Under the pieces are notes generated by a model. That model was not told the origin of the DNA and searched no databases. It saw only the letters and a list, made by a program, of their open reading frames with translations. A stretch of 64,000 nt of DNA. Source: Rhodobacter sp. Lineage in GTDB: Bacteria; Pseudomonadota; Alphaproteobacteria; Rhodobacterales; Rhodobacteraceae. Every line of letters begins with the position of its first letter. Position 1 is the stretch's first letter. The position numbers were made by a program, and so were the translations under genes. Shown here in pieces: positions 10,194-19,389 of the stretch. The stretch lies in the NCBI GenBank assembly GCA_027484145.1, contig JAIXUH010000013.1, positions 434,001-498,000 of the forward strand. The letters are read 5' to 3'.

Positions 10194-10215
10194 AAGGGGG
10201 CCTGCGGGCCCCCTT
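10194..10215. terminator. Hairpin between convergent RND and ureohydrolase genes
   Basis: Perfect 9-bp stem AAGGGGGCC-TGCG-GGCCCCCTT at the convergence point; weak T tract. Confidence 0.55.
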
Positions 10216-11170
10216 ATCGTTTCACGCCCTGCGGCACGCCGGGCAGAACACACAGCATTTCATACAGCAGGTTCGCCCCGATCAGCGCCGTGTTGCCCGA
10301 CGGGTCATAGGGGGGCGACACCTCGACCAGATCGCCGCCCACAAGGTTCAGCCCCGCACAGCCGCGCACGATCTCCAGCCCCTGCCAGATGGTCAATCCG
10401 CCGGGTTCCACAGTGCCGGTGCCGGGTGCAAAGGCGGGGTCAAGGCTGTCGATGTCATAGGACAGATAGACCGGCGCATCACCGATCTTTGCCCGCACCT
10501 CTTCCATCAAGGGTTTCAGGCTGCGGTTCCAGCAATCCTCGGCCTGCACCACTGTCCAGCCGTTCTTGCGACCCCAGTCGAAATCCTCGGGGCTGTAACC
10601 CGTGCCGCGCAGACCGATTTGAAACACCTTGTCGTTCTGCAGGCAGCCATCTTCCCATGCGCGACGGAAGGGGCAGCCGTGGGCGACCTTTTCGCCGAAC
10701 ATGGTGTCGTTGATATCAGCGTGGGCATCGACGTGGATCAGCGCCACAGGCCCATGCTTTTTCTTGATGGCACGCAGAATGGGCCATGTCAGCGTATGGT
10801 CACCGCCAAGGGTCAGCGGTGTGATGCCCGCCGCCAGCACGGTGTCATAATGCGCGGTGATGATGTCGACCGTCTTTTTCAGATCAAAGGTGTTGATCGC
10901 CACATCGCCCAGATCCGCCACCTGCAGATGGTCAAACGGGGCGGCCCCAGTCGCCATGTTGTAGGGGCGCAGCATACGGGATTCGTCCCTGATCTGGCGC
11001 GGGCCAAGCCGCGTGCCGGGGCGGTTTGACGTGCCATGATCCATCGGAATGCCGATGAAACCCACATCGATGCCATCAAGGCTATCTGCGGTCGGCAGGC
11101 GCATCATGGTGGCCGGGCCACCAAAGCGCGGCATGTCGTTGCCGCCCAAGGGTTGATTGAATTGGGTCAT
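10214..11170 (-). CDS. Agmatinase/ureohydrolase-family enzyme (agmatinase or another guanidino hydrolase)
   Basis: Metal motifs GGDHT, DAHADIND, SYDIDSLDPAFAPGTGTVEPGGL. Start at 11170 preferred (SD AGGGGA, ATGA overlap with upstream gene) over track start 11191. Confidence 0.85.
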   Translation of the reverse strand: MTQFNQPLGGNDMPRFGGPATMMRLPTADSLDGIDVGFIGIPMDHGTSNRPGTRLGPRQIRDESRMLRPYNMATGAAPFDHLQVADLGDVAINTFDLKKTVDIITAHYDTVLAAGITPLTLGGDHTLTWPILRAIKKKHGPVALIHVDAHADINDTMFGEKVAHGCPFRRAWEDGCLQNDKVFQIGLRGTGYSPEDFDWGRKNGWTVVQAEDCWNRSLKPLMEEVRAKIGDAPVYLSYDIDSLDPAFAPGTGTVEPGGLTIWQGLEIVRGCAGLNLVGGDLVEVSPPYDPSGNTALIGANLLYEMLCVLPGVPQGVKR

Positions 11171-11898
11171 TGGTCTTTTCCCCTTAGCCACTGCGTTATG
11201 ATCTCTTTGTGCCGCGCGCCCGAATAGCTGGGAAAATGTCCGCCGTGCACTACCCGAACCGGCAGGCGCAGCAGGCGTTCCATCGAACGGCGATATTGGT
11301 CTTGTTCCTGCGCTGTCACGCCTTCGATCAACTCGCCATCATAGACGATGTCGCCGGAAAACAGCACGCCCGTGGCCACCTCCCATAAGGCGATGCCACC
11401 GGGGGAATGGCCGGGGGTGTGAATCACCTCGAACCGCCGGTCGCCCAGATCGATAATGTCGCCATCCCACAGCAAGCGCGTGGCGGGGGCCGCTTTGACC
11501 GCATAGGTCGAGGATTGATAGGGCGCAGGGGGCAGCGCGGTAAAGATGTCGTCCGTCACATACTTGTCGGCAAAGGTGTTGGCACGGGTCGGCGCACGCA
11601 GCAGATGCGCCTCGGCCCCATGGCACAGGCGGCAGGCAAATTCGTGGTGGCAGCCAACATGGTCAAAATGGGTATGGCTCGCTACCGCCTCCATCGGCTT
11701 TTCGGTGACCAGTGGCACCAGATCGCGCAAGCTGACCACCCCCATGCCGCTGTCCACCAGCATATCACGGTCACGTCCCCGCACATGCCAGACGTTGCAG
11801 CGATAGAATTCGACGATATGCGGCTCATCAATCATGGTCACGCCATCGCCCATCGGACGAATGCGCCACCAGTCTTTCGGTTCCATCCGTTGCATCAC
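11167..11898 (-). CDS. Metallo-beta-lactamase-fold hydrolase
   Basis: 243 aa; SHTHFDHVGCHHEF zinc motif, HTPGHSPGGIALWE, SGDIVYDGELI. Confidence 0.85.
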   Translation of the reverse strand: MMQRMEPKDWWRIRPMGDGVTMIDEPHIVEFYRCNVWHVRGRDRDMLVDSGMGVVSLRDLVPLVTEKPMEAVASHTHFDHVGCHHEFACRLCHGAEAHLLRAPTRANTFADKYVTDDIFTALPPAPYQSSTYAVKAAPATRLLWDGDIIDLGDRRFEVIHTPGHSPGGIALWEVATGVLFSGDIVYDGELIEGVTAQEQDQYRRSMERLLRLPVRVVHGGHFPSYSGARHKEIITQWLRGKDQ

Positions 11899-12887
11899 GC
11901 CTCCAGCACCACAAAGTCACGTGCGCCAAGGTCCATCACCTGCCCCTCGGTCACATCTGAACCCTGCGGTAGATGCACCACAAGACGCAAGTCGGGCGCG
12001 GCTTCTGGCACCACATGCGCGCGCACATGGGTGCCAAAGAAAGCCACATCGGCGATCCTGCAAGGCCCGATCCGCAGGGCGCCACCTTCCACGACCGATT
12101 CAGGGCGCAGGCACAGCACGCCCGTGGCGCCCAATTGCGGGAACAAACGTGTGGTGGCCAGGGAGATGCGGTTGACCTCACCCATGAAACCGGCGGTGAA
12201 CAGGCTTTTTGGGCGTAGATAGACCCGTTTTGGCGGGCCTTCATCCTCGATCCGGCCCGCGTTCATCACCACGATGCGGTCGGCGATGGCCATGGCTTCT
12301 TCCTGATCATGGGTCACATGCACAAAGGTTGTTCCCACACGGCGCTGGATCGCCTTCAACTCATCCTGCATCTGGCGACGCAGTTTCAGGTCCAAGGCAC
12401 CCAAGGGTTCATCCAGCAACAGCACATCGGGTTCCACCGCCAAGGCACGTGCCAAGGCAACCCGCTGGCGCTGCCCGCCCGAAAGCTCATGCGGGCGACG
12501 TTCGCCACGCCCATCCAGACCGACCAGAGCCAGCATCTCTGCAGCCCGTGCCAACCGCTCGACCCGCGCCACCCCGCGCATTCGCAGGCCAAAGGCGACG
12601 TTGTCGGCCAGCGTCATGTGGGGGAACAGCGCGTAATCCTGAAACACGGTTGTCGTGGGCCGGTCTTTTGGTGGGATCCCGGCCATGTTGCGCCCGCCAA
12701 TCAGGATCTGGCCCGCGGTCGGCTCATCAAACCCGCCGATCATGTTCAACAGCGTGGTCTTGCCGCACCCCGAAGGGCCAAGCAGCACCACGAATTCCCC
12801 CGCCGCAATCTCAAGCGACACATCCTCCAGCACCGCGGCTGCACCATAGCGACGGCTGACCGCCTGAACAGAAACGCCTGCGGTCAC
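11895..12887 (-). CDS. ABC transporter ATP-binding protein (PotA-like)
   Basis: GPSGCGKTT Walker [16 protein letters not shown] signature, [12 protein letters not shown] Walker B, C-terminal TOBE-like region. Confidence 0.92.
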   Translation of the reverse strand: MTAGVSVQAVSRRYGAAAVLEDVSLEIAAGEFVVLLGPSGCGKTTLLNMIGGFDEPTAGQILIGGRNMAGIPPKDRPTTTVFQDYALFPHMTLADNVAFGLRMRGVARVERLARAAEMLALVGLDGRGERRPHELSGGQRQRVALARALAVEPDVLLLDEPLGALDLKLRRQMQDELKAIQRRVGTTFVHVTHDQEEAMAIADRIVVMNAGRIEDEGPPKRVYLRPKSLFTAGFMGEVNRISLATTRLFPQLGATGVLCLRPESVVEGGALRIGPCRIADVAFFGTHVRAHVVPEAAPDLRLVVHLPQGSDVTEGQVMDLGARDFVVLEA

Positions 12888-13651
12888 TTCTTCCCCCGAA
12901 AAACAAAAAGCTCCAGCGCCAGAACCGCGGTCACGGACACCAAAAACACCAAAGACCCCACGGCGTTGGTCTTGGGAGACAGGCCCGATTTCAACAGCGA
13001 CCAGATTTCGACTGGCAAGGTCACGTCAAAACGCGTCAGCAGGAAGGCGATGATGAACTCATCCCAACTGAAGGTGACGGACAGGAAGAACGCCGCCGCC
13101 ATGGGGGCCGCCAGCATGGGCGCGCTGACAAGGGTCAACACTCGCCATTCCGATGCGCCCAGATCGCGCGCGGCGCGTTCGGCTGATTTCTGATGGTCGC
13201 CCATCGCCGCATACAGAATGGCAAAGCACAAAGGCAGGTTGATGACCACATGCCCCACCCCCGTGGCCCAGAGTGAGGGGCGCAGGCCCATCTGGTTGAA
13301 CTGGTTCAAGAGCCCAAGCGCGATGATCAGGTAGCTGACCGTCATCGGCGCAATCAGCACCCCGCGCATCAGTACAGACCCCGGCAACCGCACCCGCGCC
13401 AAACCATGCGCCGCCAGAAACCCAAGGACAAGCGCTACGGCGGATGACACAACCGCCACCATTGCCGAATTCAATAGCGCCGCGGTCAGGTCGCGGTCGG
13501 CCAGCACCTGCCCGTACCATTTCAATGTGGCACCCTGAAACGGCGGCACGGGAAGACGGCCATCCTGAAAGGAAAACACCACCAGAACGCCCACCGGCAG
13601 CAGGATGAACGCATAGGCCAGTGCCAGATAAAGCCAGGACAGCGCTTTCAT
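12884..13651 (-). CDS. ABC transporter permease (PotC-like)
   Basis: True start MKALSWLYLALAYAFILLPVGVLVVFSF at 13651 (ATGA overlap with the upstream permease); EAA-loop-like ERAARDLGASEWRVLTLVSAPML. Track ORF to 14197 has a spurious N-terminus. Confidence 0.88.
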   Translation of the reverse strand: MKALSWLYLALAYAFILLPVGVLVVFSFQDGRLPVPPFQGATLKWYGQVLADRDLTAALLNSAMVAVVSSAVALVLGFLAAHGLARVRLPGSVLMRGVLIAPMTVSYLIIALGLLNQFNQMGLRPSLWATGVGHVVINLPLCFAILYAAMGDHQKSAERAARDLGASEWRVLTLVSAPMLAAPMAAAFFLSVTFSWDEFIIAFLLTRFDVTLPVEIWSLLKSGLSPKTNAVGSLVFLVSVTAVLALELFVFRGKK

Positions 13652-14517
13652 ACCCGGTCCAACCTCAGCCATTTGGCGCAGGCGAAATAGGCCAGAGTCA
13701 CCACCGCCATCAGCACGACCGACAGGGCCGAGGCGAGGGGGAAGTTCCCCGACCGGCCCAATTGCAGCATGATCAGTTGTGGCAGGGTCAATTCGTTGCC
13801 GCCCCCAAGGATCTGCGGGGTGATGTAATCGCCGATACCCAGCACAAAGGTCAGGAAGGCGCCCGTCACTACCCCCGGCAAGGTCAGAGGCAGGATGACA
13901 TGGGCAAAGACCTGCCAGCGGTTCGCACCCAAATCGGCTGCTGCACGTGCATAGTTGGGCGACAGCTGGATCAGGTTGGCGTAAATCGTCAGCGTCAGCA
14001 GCATGACGAAAAAATGCACAAACCCCGTCACCGTGGCCGCGCGCGACGCGGCGATTTCCAAGGGGCCAAGGCCGACCAGCCCCAGCGTCTTGTTCAGCAC
14101 CCCGTTCTGACCCAACACCAAAAGCCACGAATAGGAGCGCACGACGTAAGACGTCCAGAATGGCAAGACAGCCAGCAGCAAGGCCAGCCGTTGCCATTGG
14201 CGCGGAATGCGAAAGGCGATGATGGCGGCCAAGGGATAGGCCAGCAGGACCGAAATCACCGTGACAATCAGGGTGATCTGCAGGCTGTTCAGCAGCGCCT
14301 GCAACATCACCGGATCGGTCAGAATCCGGGTGTAGTTGCCGGGGTCAAAGGCGGGCACCACGGCCCGCTCTTCCATCCGCGCAAAGGACAGCGCGACCAT
14401 GCCAAGGAAGGGCAGCACAAAGAACAATGCCGTCCACACCAAGGCCGGGGCGACAAGGCCCCAGCCAAGGCGTCGGTCGCGGGTTTGCAGGGTCACTGCT
14501 GCAGCATCTCGGTCCAC
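13648..14517 (-). CDS. ABC transporter permease (PotB-like)
   Basis: 289 aa, multi-TM; ARAAADLGANRWQVFAHVILPLTLPGVVTG. Confidence 0.9.
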   Translation of the reverse strand: MDRDAAAVTLQTRDRRLGWGLVAPALVWTALFFVLPFLGMVALSFARMEERAVVPAFDPGNYTRILTDPVMLQALLNSLQITLIVTVISVLLAYPLAAIIAFRIPRQWQRLALLLAVLPFWTSYVVRSYSWLLVLGQNGVLNKTLGLVGLGPLEIAASRAATVTGFVHFFVMLLTLTIYANLIQLSPNYARAAADLGANRWQVFAHVILPLTLPGVVTGAFLTFVLGIGDYITPQILGGGNELTLPQLIMLQLGRSGNFPLASALSVVLMAVVTLAYFACAKWLRLDRV

Positions 14518-15536
14518 ATATCCTGCATCGCGGTGTCCAGCGCGGCATCGGGAATCGGGTAAAGCTGCGCACGCTTCAGGAACTCGGCCTGCTCATCCCA
14601 GCGCAGAATGGCCTTTTGCTCCGGGGTCAGTACATCGCCCGCCTTGGCATTGGCAGGCATCCCCCAATAGCAGGACGACGTGGCAAGACGGGCCTGCCCT
14701 TCCGGGCTGGTGATGTACTTCACGAACTCCAGTGCCATATCGGGTTGGGTCGATCCTGCGACAACGCCAATCGATTGCGCCCAGCGCAGACCGCCTTGCT
14801 TGGGGATCGTCCAGTCAAGGTTCGGGTTGTCGGCGGCCAGAACGGCAGTCACCCACTCGCCACCACCGATCATGATGTCCACCTCGCCCGTCGCAAGCGC
14901 GGTTTGGGCGGATACCACATCCGACACTTGCTTCGACGCCGCCTTCAGTTTGAACAACGGGTCTTTCAGCGTGGCGAGCGTATCGGCGGTGATATCCTTC
15001 GTGGCCACCCCCTGACCAAGCGCAACCAGACCCAGCACCGGCAGGTAATAGTCATAGATCGCGATGCGCCCATCATACTTGCCGCTGGTCAACGTGGCCA
15101 TGTCGGCCATATCGGCGGGGTCCACCTTGGTTTTGTCATAGGCGATGGTGTTGTAGCCGAATTTCTCGGTCACGGCATAGGTCTTGCCGCCAACCATGTT
15201 GTTTTCAGCCATCACCAGTTCGGGGAAAAAGTCTGCGGTTGCCAGTTGATCGGGCGCGATTTCGGCCAGATGGCCACCTTCCACCGCGCGGCCCACATCC
15301 ACCGCGTCAATCACCAGCACATCCCAGTCGCCGGGCTGCGACTGTTCCAGAATGGCAAGGCCGGCTGCCGTGCCTTCATATTCCTTGAGGTTCACCTTGA
15401 TGCCGTGCTTTTCCTCGAACGGCTGCACAAGCGCCGGATCAGTATGGTCGCACCACACAAGGGCATTCAACTCTTGCGACAATGCAGGGCTGGCGGTCAG
15501 CAAGGCCAGAACGGAAACAGATGCAAAACGGGCCAT
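14493..15536 (-). CDS. ABC transporter substrate-binding protein (spermidine/putrescine family)
   Basis: Signal peptide MARFASVSVLALLTASPALSQELNALVWCDHTDPALVQPFEEKHGIKVNLKEYEGTAAGLAIL; SD aggaga before ATG at 15536. Confidence 0.88.
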   Translation of the reverse strand: MARFASVSVLALLTASPALSQELNALVWCDHTDPALVQPFEEKHGIKVNLKEYEGTAAGLAILEQSQPGDWDVLVIDAVDVGRAVEGGHLAEIAPDQLATADFFPELVMAENNMVGGKTYAVTEKFGYNTIAYDKTKVDPADMADMATLTSGKYDGRIAIYDYYLPVLGLVALGQGVATKDITADTLATLKDPLFKLKAASKQVSDVVSAQTALATGEVDIMIGGGEWVTAVLAADNPNLDWTIPKQGGLRWAQSIGVVAGSTQPDMALEFVKYITSPEGQARLATSSCYWGMPANAKAGDVLTPEQKAILRWDEQAEFLKRAQLYPIPDAALDTAMQDMWTEMLQQ

Positions 15537-15595
15537 TTTTCTCTCCTGTTGGGTGCGCTCTGACGGCGCTCTCGACAAAATAATGAAGTTCGTTC

Positions 15596-15619
15596 AATTT
15601 TGAAGTCAACGTCAAAATT
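15596..15619. promoter_or_regulatory. Inverted repeat between substrate-binding gene and divergent tetR (candidate TetR operator)
   Basis: AATTTTGA-agtcaacg-TCAAAATT, perfect 8-bp arms in the divergent intergenic region. Confidence 0.6.
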
Positions 15620-15637
15620 CAGGCATTGTGAAAACAG

Positions 15638-16249
15638 ATGACAGGCCTGCGCGCCAGACAAAAAGCCGACCGAAACCGCCGGATGCTGGAATCCGCAGCG
15701 ACGCTTTTTCACGCGCAGGGATATGCTGCCGCGCGCATCGAAGATATTGCGGCGGCGGCTGATGTTTCTGTTGGCACCTTCTACAATTACTTTGCCACCA
15801 AGGGGGATGTGCTTTTGGCCATCGTGTCGATGGAGGTGGAAGATGTGCTGGAACAGGGGCGTGCCATCGTCGCCAATCCGCCGCGCGACACAGCCATGGC
15901 CTTGCAGGCGCTGATCAGCGGCTACTACGATCATTCGTTGGTCTATCTGACCAAGGAGATGTGGCGCACAGCCATGGCCCTTTCCATCGAGGCGCCGGAT
16001 ACCCCGTTTTCGCGCCGCTATACCCAGTTGGACGGCCTGCTGTGCGATCAGGTTTGCGCCTTGGTCCGGCAGTTGCAGGCTTTGGGCTGTATTCGCCCCG
16101 ATTGTGATACCCGCGCGATTGGCGAGGTGATCTTTAACAACCTGAACAGCATGTTCACCGAATTTGTGCGCGATGACGCCATGCCTGTGGCCACGCTCAA
16201 TGCGATGGTGGGTCGGCAAAATGCGAGTCTGTCCGTTCTGTTGCGCTAG
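15638..16249 (+). CDS. TetR-family regulator
   Basis: ARQKADRNRRMLESAATLFHAQGYAAARIEDIAAAADVSVGTFYNYFATKGDVLLAIV. Confidence 0.9.
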   Translation: MTGLRARQKADRNRRMLESAATLFHAQGYAAARIEDIAAAADVSVGTFYNYFATKGDVLLAIVSMEVEDVLEQGRAIVANPPRDTAMALQALISGYYDHSLVYLTKEMWRTAMALSIEAPDTPFSRRYTQLDGLLCDQVCALVRQLQALGCIRPDCDTRAIGEVIFNNLNSMFTEFVRDDAMPVATLNAMVGRQNASLSVLLR

Positions 16250-18130
16250 TCAAGTTGTGCGGATCGGGTCCCACAACAGGCGCAACCCGTTCAGCACCAC
16301 CAACAATGTGCCCCCTTCGTGCCCGATCACGGCAAGCGGCAAGGGCAGTTCAAAGAACAGCCCGCCCGTCACCAGCACAACCATCGCGCCGATGGCAAAG
16401 ATCAGGTTTTGTCGGATGATCCGCGCCGTGCGCCGCGACAGGCGATAGGCGGCGGCCAGACGGCCCATATCTTCGGCCAAGAGCGCCACATCAGCGGCTT
16501 GTAAGGCAACCTCGCTGCCTGCAGCCCCCATGGCAATGCCCACATCAGCGCGGGCAAGGGCGGCGGCGTCGTTCACCCCATCGCCGACAAAGGCAACGGC
16601 TCCATCCTTGGCTAGGCGATCCACAAGCGTGACCTTGTCGCCCGGCAACAGGTCGGCGTGCACATCGGTCACACCCAATTCCTGCGCAATGCGCTGCGCC
16701 ACAGGTGAACGGTCGCCTGTCATCATGACAATGCGTGAGACACCTGCAGCGCGCAGGGCCGCAATCCCTTGGGCCGACGACGGGCGCGCCGTATCGGCCA
16801 CCGAAACCGCGCCGATCAGGTGGTTGCCGCGCCCCAGATACACCACGGTCTGCGACGCCCGCTGCAAACCTGCAAGCGCCGGAAGCGTCAGGTCTGCACC
16901 CATGCGGGCGGCCAGACGCGGGTTTCCGGCCCAGACCTCGCCCAGATCATCGCGCCCGATGATCCCTTCGGACGGGGTTGATCTGACATCAAGGATAGGG
17001 GCCAGGACCAGACCACGCGCAGTCGCCTCGCGCCGGATGGCCGCCGCGATGGGATGCTCGGATTGCGCCTCGACCCCAGCCAGAAGTGACAGCAGCGCCG
17101 GTTCGTCGCCCGTCAGCACCACAATGCTTTGCACATCCGCCCGGCCAGTTGTCAGGGTTCCGGTCTTGTCAAAGGCAAAGGTCTTGACGCGTGCCAAGTT
17201 CTCCATCGCGGCACCGCCCTTGAACAGGACACCGCCGCGCGCCGCCGACGACAAGGCCGACAGAATCGCAGCGGGAACCGAGATGACGACGGCACAGGGG
17301 CTTGCCGCCACCAACAGCGTGGCAGCACGATAGAGTGCCACCTGATTGTCCAGACCCCACAGCCGCATGGCACCATAGGCAAGGATCGCACCACCTAGAA
17401 CGGCCCAAGTATAGCGCTGACCAAACCAGTCACTGAACCGTTCCGACGGGGCTTTGGTCGCCTGCGCCTCAGTCACCATCTGGATCATCCGCGCCACAGT
17501 GCTTTCGCCCAAGGCACGCTCCACCTGCATGGTCAGAACGGCGTCAAGGTTGACGGTTGCCTCTTGAACCAAGGCACCGACACCCTTGCTGACAGGCAGG
17601 CTTTCGCCGGTGATCGTGCTTTCGTCCAGCGACCCTTCGCCTGCCACGATCCGACCATCCACAGGCACCCGCGCACCGGGGCGCAGGATCAACCGGTCAC
17701 CGGGGCGCACATCAGAGACCGGCACCTCTTCAACGCCTGCAGCAGTCTCTCGCAAGGCAGTTTCGGGGCGCAGTGCCATCAGCGCCTCAACCGCGCGTCG
17801 GGCCCGGCCCATAGCTCGGTGTTCAAGGGTTCCGGCGATGGAAAACAGAACCAGCAGAACCGCCCCTTCCAGCGTCGCGCCAACCATGGCCGCCGCACCG
17901 GCCGCAATCACCATCAACAGGTCAATGTCCAGAATCCGTTCGCGAAACAATGCGACCATCGCCGTCCACGCCGCCGGCAAACCCGCCGCCGCATAAACCA
18001 CCACCAGCCCAACACCCGCAGCAAAACCAAGCGGGGTCAGGAACGTATCCACTAGTGCAACAAACAGACCCGCCGTTGCCGACCCGGTCAGCCACAATTC
18101 CGCGGGGTGGCTGCTGTCGTGGTCGTGCAT
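16250..18130 (-). CDS. Heavy-metal P1B-type ATPase, probably P1B-4 (Co/Zn/Cd/Fe type)
   Basis: DKTGT phosphorylation motif, TGES, GDGVND, AASPCAVVIS in TM, and HEGGT (16307-16321) in the last TM, diagnostic of P1B-4; N-terminus MHDHDSSH. Start at 18130 preferred over track 18190. Confidence 0.88.
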   Translation of the reverse strand: MHDHDSSHPAELWLTGSATAGLFVALVDTFLTPLGFAAGVGLVVVYAAAGLPAAWTAMVALFRERILDIDLLMVIAAGAAAMVGATLEGAVLLVLFSIAGTLEHRAMGRARRAVEALMALRPETALRETAAGVEEVPVSDVRPGDRLILRPGARVPVDGRIVAGEGSLDESTITGESLPVSKGVGALVQEATVNLDAVLTMQVERALGESTVARMIQMVTEAQATKAPSERFSDWFGQRYTWAVLGGAILAYGAMRLWGLDNQVALYRAATLLVAASPCAVVISVPAAILSALSSAARGGVLFKGGAAMENLARVKTFAFDKTGTLTTGRADVQSIVVLTGDEPALLSLLAGVEAQSEHPIAAAIRREATARGLVLAPILDVRSTPSEGIIGRDDLGEVWAGNPRLAARMGADLTLPALAGLQRASQTVVYLGRGNHLIGAVSVADTARPSSAQGIAALRAAGVSRIVMMTGDRSPVAQRIAQELGVTDVHADLLPGDKVTLVDRLAKDGAVAFVGDGVNDAAALARADVGIAMGAAGSEVALQAADVALLAEDMGRLAAAYRLSRRTARIIRQNLIFAIGAMVVLVTGGLFFELPLPLAVIGHEGGTLLVVLNGLRLLWDPIRTT

Positions 18131-18170
18131 GGGATTGGTCCGTTCTCTGTGGTCGGCATCATCGCTTGTG

Positions 18171-18212
18171 CTGATACCAGCCGCAACCAATGACCACCTT
18201 GACTCAGGTCAA
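18171..18212 (-). promoter_or_regulatory. Candidate FNR/CRP-type activated promoter for the P1B ATPase
   Basis: TTGAC-TCAG-GTCAA at 18199-18212 (palindrome centre 18205.5) and TATCAG (-10-like) at 18171-18176 on the minus strand, centre 32 bp downstream, the spacing of class II FNR promoters. Confidence 0.6.
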
Positions 18213-19222
18213 CGCTTTTCCAGCAAGCTGACCGGCACCAGATAGAACTCGATGTCACCCACGATCACCAAATACTGGTCACCCAGCGATTGTGTTTGCA
18301 CCGGCGTGCCGTCGCGTGCAGCAAAGGTGCGCCCATCAAACACCAGCGTGCGAGAACCGGCGTTGACCGGGTTGCGAACCGTCAGGCTGGTCTGCCGGCG
18401 GTCAAACACGACAGTCACAGCGCAGGTCTTGCGAAATACCGGCAGCAAAAGCGAGCACTTCACTTCGCCCGAAACCTCGACAGGCGGTGGTGGCGCGGGG
18501 GGTTCCACGGGCGGGCGGGGTGGGCGGCCTGCTGCACGAATAAACCGCGCCGATACCCAACCCGACAGCGCGCCACGCTGGTTGCGCGACACTTCGCACC
18601 ATTCGGCCCCGGTTTCCGTCACGGCACAACCAAAGTTGCGCAGCACCGTGCTATTGGCAAAGGTATCCAGCACGCGAAACCGCGTTCCGGGCCCCGCGCG
18701 CATGTTCAGCGTGTCGCCCGCCCGCAGGCCATAGACCTCCCACAGATCGCCGGTTCCGGGCGAAGGTGGTGGCGGTGCAGGCGGCGTTACGTCCCGGCCG
18801 GTGACCCGCACGGTCAGGCGAAAGTTCGCAACCTCGCCCCGGCGCGCGGCCTCTCGGGTCAGGTAAACACGCAGCACATGATCACCGTCGCGCCGCAAAC
18901 GGTTTTCAAACAGCGTGCCCGATACTGAACCGATAAACATGGCATCCCCGCCACCGGGCGGCAGCACGTTGAAGTAATTGTCCAGATTGTCGCTTTCCAG
19001 ACCAACACGCATGGTCTGCCCGGCACTGGCGCGCACGATGTAATCTACGCTTTCCCTGCCACGGATGCTGGCATCAATGGTGATCGAAGTCGCATTGCGG
19101 GCAAAGTTCAGCACTTCGGTCCGCGACTGGGCCATAACAGGTGCCATCGACAGAACGAACAGCCAGCATGCACAAGCGACCATCAGCAGAGGGCGATACA
19201 ACGATGAACCGTGCCGCAGCAT
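18209..19222 (-). CDS. Secreted SH3-like domain protein with N-terminal pre-peptidase-type beta domain
   Basis: Signal peptide (MLRHGSSLYRPLLMVACACWLFVLSMAPVMA), bacterial SH3: YGLRAGDTLNMRAGPGTRFRVLDTFANSTVLRNFGCAVTETGAEWCEV...GWVSARFI. Confidence 0.75.
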   Translation of the reverse strand: MLRHGSSLYRPLLMVACACWLFVLSMAPVMAQSRTEVLNFARNATSITIDASIRGRESVDYIVRASAGQTMRVGLESDNLDNYFNVLPPGGGDAMFIGSVSGTLFENRLRRDGDHVLRVYLTREAARRGEVANFRLTVRVTGRDVTPPAPPPPSPGTGDLWEVYGLRAGDTLNMRAGPGTRFRVLDTFANSTVLRNFGCAVTETGAEWCEVSRNQRGALSGWVSARFIRAAGRPPRPPVEPPAPPPPVEVSGEVKCSLLLPVFRKTCAVTVVFDRRQTSLTVRNPVNAGSRTLVFDGRTFAARDGTPVQTQSLGDQYLVIVGDIEFYLVPVSLLEKR

Positions 19223-19389
19223 TTTCTTCGTCCTTTTGACATCGTCGCGCGCGACTCTGCCGCGCCCTTGTGTCACTAGCTTACGGCAGATTGTGCGTGC
19301 TTGTCGCCGCCCTTTCCGCAGCGGAAGGGGTTACCCTCTTTTACGGCAAGGCGCTTTGCGGCAAACTGAAGCTGACGAAGGAGGGGTGC

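Noticed and set aside
12884-14197. 437-aa ORF start in the track
   Set aside because: N-terminal ~180 residues are out of frame with the upstream permease gene; genuine permease begins at 13651.
15638-16249. Idea that the TetR gene controls the neighbouring P1B ATPase
   Set aside because: The ATPase is convergent with tetR and has its own FNR/CRP-type site; the divergent ABC operon is the likelier target.
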